42,009 bases of DNA from an uncultured Bacilli bacterium (GTDB lineage Bacteria > Bacillota_I > Bacilli_A > RF39 > UBA660), in NCBI GenBank assembly GCA_934101275.1, contig CAKOQM010000006.1, positions 1-42,009 on the forward strand, written 5' to 3'. The position numbers and the translations under genes are program-made. Within the stretch, counting starts at the first letter, position 1. Every line of letters begins with the position of its first letter. Below the pieces are notes generated by a model, which had not been told where the DNA came from, did no database searches, and saw only the letters and a list, made by a program, of their open reading frames with translations. Positions 5,429 to 13,203 of this stretch are shown here, piece after piece.

Positions 5429-7834
5429 ATGAATTATCAAACAATTGATAAAAAATGGCAAGCTTATTGGGATAATCATGAATCCTTTAAAGCTTATAAT
5501 GATTCTAAAAAAACACCTTATTATGTTTTAGTAGAATTTCCTTATCCATCAGGAGCCGGTCTTCATGTTGGCCATGTAAGAAGCTACACTGCTCAAGATG
5601 CTTTAGCGCGTTATAAAAGAATGAAAGGTTTTAATGTATTATTTCCTATGGGCTGGGATGCTTTCGGAGCACCAGCCGAACAATACGCGATAAAAAATCA
5701 CATTCATCCTAAAGAAGCGGTTAAAGAAAATATTTATAACTTTAAAAGACAAATGAAATCTTTAGGTTTTTCTTTTGATTGGAGCAGGGAATTTTCGACA
5801 ACAGACCCTGAGTATTATAAATGGACCCAATGGCAATTTTTACAATTTTATAAACATGGTATGGCTTATAAAGCTACAATGCCGGTTAACTGGTGCCCTA
5901 AATGCAAAAGTGTATTATCAAATGAAGATGCTGCAGGTGGTGTGTGTGAAAGATGTGGCACACCCGTTGTTCAAAAAGAAAAATCGCAATGGATGCTTAA
6001 GATGGCTAGCTACTCCGAAGACTTGTTAAAAGGCTTAGATGACACTAATTTCACAGAACGGGTTAAAGTTGGCCAAAAAAATTGGATTGGTAAATCAACT
6101 GGTGTAGAATTAGACGTTAAAATAAAAGATGGTGGCACTTTTTCTATTTTTACAACATGTATTGAAACCGTTTATGGTATTACTTTCTTTGTCATCGCCC
6201 CAGATGGTAAGATTATTAAAGAATTAATGCCACGCGTGGAGAATAAAGAAGAAGTTTTAGCTTATGTGGAACAAACCAAACAAAAAACAGCTATGGAAAG
6301 AACCGAACTTAATAAAGACAAAACAGGTTGTGAAGTAAAAGGCGTTAAAGCCATTAATCCTGTCAATGGTAAAGAAGTTCCTATTTTCTTAGGTGATTTC
6401 GTTTTAGGCGATTACGGCACAGGAGCTGTTATGGCCGTGCCAAGTCATGACCAAAGAGACTATGAGTACGCAAAAGCCCATAACTTACCTATGATTGATG
6501 TCATTACAGGGGATACGAGTGAAAAAGCTTTCACTAAAGAAGACTATTTAAATTCGGAGGCTACCCTTATTAACTCTGAAGAATTTAATGGCATGGGGGT
6601 TAGGGAGGCCAAAAAAGCCATTACCGAAAAACTTGTTTCTTTAGGTATGGCTCGTGAAGTTAATAACTACCGGATGCGAGACTGGATTTTCTCAAGACAA
6701 CGTTTCTGGGGTGAACCTATTCCAATGATTTATTGTGATACTTGCGGATGGGTACCTGAAAAAGAAGAAAATTTACCTATTGTTTTACCCGATGTAAAAG
6801 AATATGAACCAACCGATAATGGGGAAAGTCCACTAGCTAAAATTAAAGAATTTGTGAATTGCAAATGTCCAAACTGTGGCAAAGACGCGAAAAGAGAAAC
6901 GGATGTTATGCCTCAGTGGGCAGGCTCTAGTTGGTATTTCTTAAGATTTATGGATGCTCAAAACGACAAAAGTTTCGCCGATATGGATGCCATGAAATAT
7001 TGGAACCGTGTTGACTGGTATGACGGTGGTAATGAACACATTGCTCGTCACTTACTTTATGCCCGTTTCTGGGTGCAATTTTTGTACAATATTGGCCTCG
7101 TTCCTCATAAAGAAATGATTTGGACAAGAGTCAGTCATGGTATGGTTTTAGGACCTGACAATCAAAAAATGAGTAAAAGTAAAGGTAATGTTATTAACCC
7201 AGATGATATTGTGAATGAATATGGGGCAGATACCTTAAGAGTTTATGAGATGTTTATGGGGGATTATACCCAAGATGCCCCATGGAACACAGATTCATTA
7301 AAGGGTTGCAAGAGATTTATTGACCGTGTTGTTCGTTTACAAGATAAGGTCACTAAAGAAGAAACTTATAGCCCTTCTTTAGAAACTCTTATTCATAAAA
7401 GTATAAAAAAAGTGGGTGAAGATATTGAGTCTATGGCTTACAATACGGCCATTTCAACCCTTATGATTTTATTAAACACTTATGAAAAAGAAGCGTCTAT
7501 TACCCAAAAAGATTATCAAGTCTTATTAACACTTTTAAATCCTTTCGCACCACATATTACTGAAGAATTAAATGAAAAATTAGGCTATACGCCTTTATGT
7601 GATAGCACTTGGCCAAGTTATGACGAGGCTAAAACGGTTGAAACCGAAAAGGTAGTCGGCGTGCAAATTAATGGTAAATTAAGATGCGAAATGAAAGTCT
7701 GTGAAGAAGATACTTTAGAGACAATTAAAGAAAAAATAAATTCTTTAGAAATGATACAAAAATACTTAGAAGGTAAAGAAATCGTAAAAGTAATCTACGT
7801 ACCTCTTCGTATTGTTAATATTATTATAAAATAG
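5429..7834 (+). CDS. leuS: Leucyl-tRNA synthetase
   Basis: The 801-residue protein has the length and order of bacterial LeuRS: class I signature HVGH at 46-49, a zinc region with CPKC/CERC cysteines (about 155-180), the CP1 editing insertion (about 220-400), a second CxxC zinc pair set (CDTC, CPNC near 430-490), WAGSSWYFLRFMD, the KMSKS loop at about 580, and the C-terminal anticodon-binding region. In the editing domain, DYGTGAVMAVPSHDQRDYEYA is intact, but the Thr-rich element normally read as TTRPDT is TTCIET, which may weaken proofreading. A T-box 600 bases upstream controls the transcript. A terminator overlaps the stop codon. Confidence 0.98.
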   Translation: MNYQTIDKKWQAYWDNHESFKAYNDSKKTPYYVLVEFPYPSGAGLHVGHVRSYTAQDALARYKRMKGFNVLFPMGWDAFGAPAEQYAIKNHIHPKEAVKENIYNFKRQMKSLGFSFDWSREFSTTDPEYYKWTQWQFLQFYKHGMAYKATMPVNWCPKCKSVLSNEDAAGGVCERCGTPVVQKEKSQWMLKMASYSEDLLKGLDDTNFTERVKVGQKNWIGKSTGVELDVKIKDGGTFSIFTTCIETVYGITFFVIAPDGKIIKELMPRVENKEEVLAYVEQTKQKTAMERTELNKDKTGCEVKGVKAINPVNGKEVPIFLGDFVLGDYGTGAVMAVPSHDQRDYEYAKAHNLPMIDVITGDTSEKAFTKEDYLNSEATLINSEEFNGMGVREAKKAITEKLVSLGMAREVNNYRMRDWIFSRQRFWGEPIPMIYCDTCGWVPEKEENLPIVLPDVKEYEPTDNGESPLAKIKEFVNCKCPNCGKDAKRETDVMPQWAGSSWYFLRFMDAQNDKSFADMDAMKYWNRVDWYDGGNEHIARHLLYARFWVQFLYNIGLVPHKEMIWTRVSHGMVLGPDNQKMSKSKGNVINPDDIVNEYGADTLRVYEMFMGDYTQDAPWNTDSLKGCKRFIDRVVRLQDKVTKEETYSPSLETLIHKSIKKVGEDIESMAYNTAISTLMILLNTYEKEASITQKDYQVLLTLLNPFAPHITEELNEKLGYTPLCDSTWPSYDEAKTVETEKVVGVQINGKLRCEMKVCEEDTLETIKEKINSLEMIQKYLEGKEIVKVIYVPLRIVNIIIK

Positions 7835-7858
7835 GTGATAATTTCACTTATTTTTTTT
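7830..7858 (+). terminator. Rho-independent terminator of leuS
   Basis: Stem AATAGGTGA (7830-7838) with TCACTTATT (7844-7852), one G-U pair, followed by eight T. The leuS stop codon is inside the stem. Confidence 0.75.
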
Positions 7859-7942
7859 ACGTAAACCCAACAAAACTTATGTAAATGTCTTTTATAAAAA
7901 AATTAATTTAAGTTATAATAAAGACAGAAAGGATAAGATTGT

Positions 7943-8488
7943 ATGATTCGTAATTACATTAAAAATTATGAAAGATATGCTATATTAGTATCTATTTTAA
8001 TGATTCTATTTTCCATTTTTTTGATTGTAAAACCGGATGTTTCTGTAACACTTTTTATCTTATTATTTGGTGGTTTACTTATCTTAAGTGGTCTAGGTAG
8101 TTTAGCTTCTTACTTTTTAACAGAAAAAGAAGACCGTTTATTTAGTTTTGATTTAATAAGTGGTTTTTTAACTTTGTTATGTGGCATTTTTACCATTATT
8201 TACCGTGAAAGCCTTTTAGAAGTTTTACCTGTCATCTTAGGTTTATGGATTATTTTTAGCAGTCTTTTAAAAATGCAAATAGCGATTAATTTTAGTTCTT
8301 TTTCCAAAAGCTCTTTATGGCTTTTGCTTATCGAATTATTAATGGTTATTTTAGGTGTTGTCTTAATTATGAACCCTTTTGAAAGTGTGAAAGCTCTTAC
8401 TATAATGGCCGGTGTTTTCCTTCTTATTTCCGAAGTTTGTAGTTTGACAGAAAGCCTTTATGTTTTAAATATCGTTAAAAAATTATAA
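7943..8488 (+). CDS. HdeD/DUF308-family membrane protein
   Basis: The 181-residue protein has six predicted membrane helices arranged as three short repeats, each with a polar turn, as in DUF308 (HdeD-like) proteins. Examples are ILFSIFLIVKPDVSVTLFILLFGGLLILSGL and ILGVVLIMNPFESVKALTIMAGVFLLISEV, where the recurring element is an I/V-x-P turn after a helix and a following G-x-x-L-L-I-S. HdeD contributes to acid resistance in E. coli; in Firmicutes the role is unknown. AGAAAGGA precedes the start, and TATAAT at 7914-7919 is a likely -10. It is probably a single-gene unit. Confidence 0.75.
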   Translation: MIRNYIKNYERYAILVSILMILFSIFLIVKPDVSVTLFILLFGGLLILSGLGSLASYFLTEKEDRLFSFDLISGFLTLLCGIFTIIYRESLLEVLPVILGLWIIFSSLLKMQIAINFSSFSKSSLWLLLIELLMVILGVVLIMNPFESVKALTIMAGVFLLISEVCSLTESLYVLNIVKKL

Positions 8489-8582
8489 AGAAAGAGTGAA
8501 GAACTTTTTCTTTTTTTTCCCATTTTTATAACAAACTGTGCTATGATGTATCTAATAGTAGAGAATGAGTGGTGGTTCATAC

Positions 8583-9749
8583 GTGAAATGTTTAAATCAA
8601 AATTGTGATGCGGATGAAATTGAAAAAGATGATAATTTTTGTTATAAATGTGGTCATTGGACAGCCAAAGGTTATACCTTTGCTAAAGATAAAAATAATC
8701 TCGAGAGTATTTTAAATGGGGAAGTTCTCAAAAAAGAAAGCAAGTTTTTTCTTATGATTATCACAGCCTTATCCGCTTTTATTTTCTTTTTTTTAACAAG
8801 TTTTCTTCGGGGTAATAATTTATATAAATCACTATTTTATTTAAAAAGACAATTAAATAGTCAAGTTTATGGCTATAATGTTTCTATCATTAAAACAGAT
8901 AACACATATAATGGAAAACTAGTAAATAGTTATGAACAGGCAATCGAAATGATAAAATCAGATTTAAATTTACAAAGTTGGAAATGTATGCACCGAACCC
9001 AGACTTTACAGTATGAAAATGAAATCACTACTTTTACCGATATTCCCATCGTTAGTTTTTGCGATGCCAGTGATGAAGTGGCAAAGAAAATAACCGATGT
9101 TGTCAAAGATGTTTATGTATTATTTCCTAACATTAAGGGTTCTCTTACTAATATATCCATTACCAATGCGGCCAGTAATTCGGAGTATATTGCCCGGTTC
9201 CAACCGATGTTTCAATTCATTAATGCGAAAGAAAATATCGAAAATTATAATAAAGTAAATAAAACGCAAATTTTATTAAATAGTTATTATTTTTTAAATG
9301 AAGATATTATGAAGCAACCCTTATCAAGTGTTGTCAATAAAGATTGGTATGTGAAAGATGCGACTTGGGAAAGTACGATTGCTCATGAATTAGGTCATTA
9401 TATTTCTTTTAAGGCCTTTCTTAGAAAAAATGGCGTCGATAATATTACTTTTATTACGAAAGAAAATGAAGAAGAAATAAGTGAACTTGTTAATCAATTT
9501 GATGAGGGAACTTTTTCCTCTATGGTGCTTAACCAAGCCTTACAAAATTATAATGAAAAATACAATCAAACTTTAGATATTTCTTCATTTGCTCTAACCA
9601 TTTCTAAGTATGCGGGTGCCACTGATAAAAACGGCCTTTTAATCGCGGATGAAACCATAGCTGAAGCGATTCATGATTATTATTTACATAAGGGTAATTT
9701 AGAAAAAAGCAGTTTGGAAATCATCCAAGTAATTAGAAAATATTTGTAG
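8583..9749 (+). CDS. Zinc-ribbon, membrane-anchored putative zinc metalloprotease (HELGH)
   Basis: The start is taken as GTG 8583 (MKCLNQNCDADE) behind a GGTGG sequence; ATG 8565 in the same frame has no ribosome site. In order the protein has an N-terminal zinc ribbon (CLNQNC, CYKCGH), a membrane helix near 55-75 (FFLMIITALSAFIFFFLTSF), a large extracellular domain, and STIAHELGHYISF near 262-274, a classic HExxH zinc-protease site. ETIAEAIHDYY further on could supply the third ligand. The topology (ribbon inside, protease outside) is inferred. I do not recognise a named family. A small zinc-ribbon/membrane protein follows five bases later. Confidence 0.7.
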   Translation: MKCLNQNCDADEIEKDDNFCYKCGHWTAKGYTFAKDKNNLESILNGEVLKKESKFFLMIITALSAFIFFFLTSFLRGNNLYKSLFYLKRQLNSQVYGYNVSIIKTDNTYNGKLVNSYEQAIEMIKSDLNLQSWKCMHRTQTLQYENEITTFTDIPIVSFCDASDEVAKKITDVVKDVYVLFPNIKGSLTNISITNAASNSEYIARFQPMFQFINAKENIENYNKVNKTQILLNSYYFLNEDIMKQPLSSVVNKDWYVKDATWESTIAHELGHYISFKAFLRKNGVDNITFITKENEEEISELVNQFDEGTFSSMVLNQALQNYNEKYNQTLDISSFALTISKYAGATDKNGLLIADETIAEAIHDYYLHKGNLEKSSLEIIQVIRKYL

Positions 9750-9753
9750 GTGA

Positions 9754-9936
9754 ATGATGAAAAAATGTTTTAATTGTAAGGCTATTAATAAAAATGATGA
9801 TATTTATTGCCGTAATTGTGGGTGTAAAATAAAAAAGAATATACATTATATATTTGTAAACATCGGAACATTTATTGCTTTTTTATGGTTAATATTTGTT
9901 GTTATTTTATTTATAACGTCTTTTATTGTCGATTAG
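9754..9936 (+). CDS. Small zinc-ribbon membrane protein (60 aa)
   Basis: The protein has two CxxC knuckles at the N-terminus (CFNCKAINKNDDIYCRNCGC) and a C-terminal membrane helix (FVNIGTFIAFLWLIFVVILFI). It repeats in miniature the ribbon-plus-helix architecture of the upstream protease gene. Two adjacent ATGs (9754, 9757) are available. It starts five bases after the protease stop, with an AGGTG site overlapping that stop, so the two are co-translated. The P-type ATPase starts 18 bases later. Confidence 0.7.
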   Translation: MMKKCFNCKAINKNDDIYCRNCGCKIKKNIHYIFVNIGTFIAFLWLIFVVILFITSFIVD

Positions 9937-9954
9937 AATTTAAAGGAGAAGAAT

Positions 9955-12582
9955 ATGAAAAATGAAAATAAAGATAATTTTTATAACAAAAGTGTGGAGG
10001 AACTCTATCACTTATTAAACACAAGTCGTCTTGGCCTTACCGAAGAGGAGGCTAAAAAGCGTTTAGAAGAATATGGGGAAAATAAGCTTACTGAACAAAA
10101 GAAAAAGAGTAATTTTATTTTATTTTTAGAACAATTTAATGATTTTATGGTTATTCTTTTAATCTGCGCGGCTATTTTTTCAGCGATTATGTCTTATATT
10201 CAAAACGAATCTTATTTTGATTCTATTATAATAATTGTGATTGTTATTATAAATGCCATTTTAAGTTTTATCCAAGAGAAAAAGGCCGATGCGGCTATTC
10301 AAGAATTAAATAAAATGTTTGTTACGAATAATTTTGTAATTCGAAATGGTGTTAAAGAATCCATTGATGTCCGAAATATTGTCGTGGGGGATATTGTTGA
10401 ACTAGAAGCTGGCGATTATGTTTCCGCGGATGCAAGAATTATTTCATCTGATAATTTAGAAGTAAATGAGTCAACACTTACCGGTGAATCTAAATCTATG
10501 AAGAAAAATAATGAAGAAATAATCGTAGAAAAAGAATTATACGAAAGAAAAAATATGGTTTATGCCGGCTGTAATGTTACAAATGGTCATGCTTTTGTCT
10601 TAGTATGTGCGACAGGTATGAAAACGGAACTTGGTAAAATTGCTACCAGCTTAATTGATAAAAAAGCATCTTTAACACCACTTCAGAAAAAAGTGAATCA
10701 AATAAGTAAAGTACTAACGTATATTATCTTAGTGATTATTTTAGTGATGATGGCTTTAGGGTTACTTATGAAAAATGATTTTTTTGATATTTTGATGTTA
10801 TCCATTTCTTTAGCTGTGGCTGCAGTTCCAGAAGGACTTAGTTCTATCATAACTATTATTTTATCCCTTGGTATGAGTGCTATGGCTAAGAAAAATGTTA
10901 TTATTAGAAAAATATCTTCTGTAGAAACACTTGGATCAACCGATGTGATATGTTCCGATAAAACCGGAACGATAACGCAAAATAAAATGCTTGTTAAATC
11001 CATATATGTGAATGAACATCTCTATAACGATACCGATACTATTCCCAATAGTGATTTATTAAAAATATGTGCCTTTTTGTGTCAAAATGTTGTAAAAAAC
11101 AACGATGTTTATATGGGTGATGAAACAGAAGTTTCTATTTATAAATACTTAGAAATGAGTGGTTTTAAATTTAATGAAGTTAAAAGATTAAAAGAATATC
11201 CTTTTGATTCTGACCGTAAAATGATGACAACCCTAAATGAAATTAATCATATCCAATACTCTTTTACAAAAGGAAGTTTGGATTCTGTTCTTAATAATTG
11301 TTCCCATTATATTGTAAATGGTAAAATTTATCCTATGAATCCGGAATACAAAGAAAAAATTCTGACGATTGAAAAAGAGCAATCGGCTAAATCGTTAAGA
11401 TTGCTTGCCTTTGCCTATAAAAGCGAGGATATTGAAAAATTAGAAAGTAACATGATTTTTATTGGTTTAATTGGCATGATGGACCCACCAAGAGAAAGTG
11501 TATCGGGGGCCATTAGTATTTGCCATAAAGCGGGTTTAAAACCTATAATGATAACAGGCGATAGCATTAATACAGCTGTAGCTATTGCTAAATCGGTTCA
11601 TATCATTGAAGAAGATGGTAAAGCTATTGAAGGTAAATACATTGATAAAATGACGGATGATGAACTATTAGAAGCCGTTCAAAAATATCAAGTTTATGCA
11701 AGAATTACGCCAAGTGCTAAATTACGTATCGTTGAGGCTTTGCAGTCTTTGGGCTATGTGGTAGCCATGACAGGTGATGGTGTAAATGATGCCCCAGCTA
11801 TCCAAAAAGCAGACATTGGTATCGGTATGGGTATCACCGGAACCGAAGTTGTTAAAAAAGTTGCCGATTGTATTTTAGTGGATGATAGTTTTTCTACCAT
11901 AGTCGATGGGATTGAGGAAGGAAGACGTATTACCACTAATATCAAAAAAGTTATTTTGTATTTATTAGCAGGCAATATTATTGAAGTTATTCTTGTTTTT
12001 GCATCTATGCTTATGAATATGGAAATGTTTACAACTTTACAATTATTATGGGTAAATTTAATGACGGATTCTATTCCGGCTATCATGCTTTCGTTTGAAA
12101 AAAGTGAAAAAGATGTTATGGAAAATACATCAACCAATAAATCAAATACTAGCTTTTTTACACCTTTTTTAACAGCGAAAATAGTTGTAGGCGCTGTCAT
12201 AAAATCAACAATAATGATAGGTTTATTTATCTATTATTCTAAAACTTATGATGCCAATATAGCAGGTTCTTTGATGTTTATTTTTCTAATTTGTCACGAA
12301 TTACTTTATTCTTTATCTTGTCGTCATTTAAAAACATCTGTTTTAAATAAGGATATTTTTGCTAACAAAAGACTATCGCTAGGTTTACTTTGTTTAACGA
12401 TTATTCAAATCCTTATTTTAACAACCGGTCTATCTAAGTATTTTATTGTTCCTAACATACCATTAAAAAGTGTTTTATTAACAATAGGAATTTGTATTAT
12501 AACTTTTGTTATAGGAGAATTATTTAAACCTTTCTATGTAAAGTTTTTTAAAGATTATCGGGAGGTAAGAAATGAAAAATAA
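9955..12582 (+). CDS. P-type Ca2+-transporting ATPase (P2A, PacL/LMCA1-like)
   Basis: The 875-residue pump has an N-terminal cation-ATPase domain (SVEELYHLLNTS...GLTEEEAKKRLEEYG), TGES of the actuator domain near 175, phosphorylation loop DKTGTITQNKM (Asp near 335), KGSLDSVL in the nucleotide domain, and TGDGVNDAPAIQKADIGIGMG of the P domain near 605. Ten membrane helices are expected. M4 has AAVPEGL and M6 has NLMTDSIPA, which carry the Glu, Asn, Thr and Asp that bind Ca2+ in this family. It would export Ca2+ from the cytoplasm. A GGAGAAG ribosome site precedes ATG 9955. The next gene overlaps its end by 11 bases. Confidence 0.92.
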   Translation: MKNENKDNFYNKSVEELYHLLNTSRLGLTEEEAKKRLEEYGENKLTEQKKKSNFILFLEQFNDFMVILLICAAIFSAIMSYIQNESYFDSIIIIVIVIINAILSFIQEKKADAAIQELNKMFVTNNFVIRNGVKESIDVRNIVVGDIVELEAGDYVSADARIISSDNLEVNESTLTGESKSMKKNNEEIIVEKELYERKNMVYAGCNVTNGHAFVLVCATGMKTELGKIATSLIDKKASLTPLQKKVNQISKVLTYIILVIILVMMALGLLMKNDFFDILMLSISLAVAAVPEGLSSIITIILSLGMSAMAKKNVIIRKISSVETLGSTDVICSDKTGTITQNKMLVKSIYVNEHLYNDTDTIPNSDLLKICAFLCQNVVKNNDVYMGDETEVSIYKYLEMSGFKFNEVKRLKEYPFDSDRKMMTTLNEINHIQYSFTKGSLDSVLNNCSHYIVNGKIYPMNPEYKEKILTIEKEQSAKSLRLLAFAYKSEDIEKLESNMIFIGLIGMMDPPRESVSGAISICHKAGLKPIMITGDSINTAVAIAKSVHIIEEDGKAIEGKYIDKMTDDELLEAVQKYQVYARITPSAKLRIVEALQSLGYVVAMTGDGVNDAPAIQKADIGIGMGITGTEVVKKVADCILVDDSFSTIVDGIEEGRRITTNIKKVILYLLAGNIIEVILVFASMLMNMEMFTTLQLLWVNLMTDSIPAIMLSFEKSEKDVMENTSTNKSNTSFFTPFLTAKIVVGAVIKSTIMIGLFIYYSKTYDANIAGSLMFIFLICHELLYSLSCRHLKTSVLNKDIFANKRLSLGLLCLTIIQILILTTGLSKYFIVPNIPLKSVLLTIGICIITFVIGELFKPFYVKFFKDYREVRNEK

Positions 12583-12961
12583 TAATGCCACGTCCTTTAT
12601 AATTATTGAAGGAATATTTATTTTATGCGTATTTACTTTTATTGCTACGTATAACGTGTTAGAAAATCATAAAGAAAGTAACTCTTATTATACGAAAGTA
12701 GATAATATAGATGCTAAAATTGAAAATTTAAAAATGAAAGACAATCAATTATCTATCGATACTTCTTTAAAATCCTCATTTTATTGCATTAAAACAACCA
12801 TTTCTAAACCTGATGTCAACAATTTTTGTTGGAAATCTTTAGATAATGGTAAAGCATCTATTTCGATATATAGTAATAAAGAATACTATCTTTGGTTAAA
12901 AGATGATGAAGGAAATATCAGTAGTTCTACAAGAGTAAGAGACGTTTTAGAAAAGAAATAG
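12572..12961 (+). CDS. Membrane-anchored extracellular protein with Ig-like tail (129 aa)
   Basis: The GGGAGGTAAGAA ribosome site lies inside the end of the Ca2+-ATPase gene. The protein has one N-terminal membrane helix (about 8-27) and a Ser/Lys-rich extracellular part with two cysteines (FYCIKTT, NFCWKSL) that could form a disulfide. It ends in SISIYSNKEYYLWLKDDEGN, a pattern common in bacterial Ig-like repeats of surface proteins. It is co-transcribed with the ATPase. No specific function is visible. Confidence 0.55.
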   Translation: MKNNNATSFIIIEGIFILCVFTFIATYNVLENHKESNSYYTKVDNIDAKIENLKMKDNQLSIDTSLKSSFYCIKTTISKPDVNNFCWKSLDNGKASISIYSNKEYYLWLKDDEGNISSSTRVRDVLEKK

Positions 12962-13203
12962 TTTAGAATGATAATATTAATTATTGGAGCTGCAGTCTTT
13001 GGTTCCAGCTTAGTACATGTTTAAAAAAAGAAGCATGATGAAACGCTTTTAGCTAAAGATAAAACTTAGGAAAATTTATTTCATGTCTTTGACCTGCTTT
13101 TGATGTTAAGCTAAATACTTTTTGTCAAAAATTTGGTACAATTATAAAAGATAGAAGATGATATATTAAAAATATCTTTTAGAATTTAGGAGAGTGGGCA
13201 ATT

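Noticed and set aside
11754..12200. 148-codon reverse-strand frame within the Ca2+-ATPase gene
   Set aside because: It is antisense to conserved ATPase motifs and is explained by codon usage of the real gene.
12962..13203. 18-codon frame at 12968 as a small toxin-like peptide
   Set aside because: The frame MIILIIGAAVFGSSLVHV lacks a ribosome site and a terminator and is too short to judge. Nothing else was supported in this gap.
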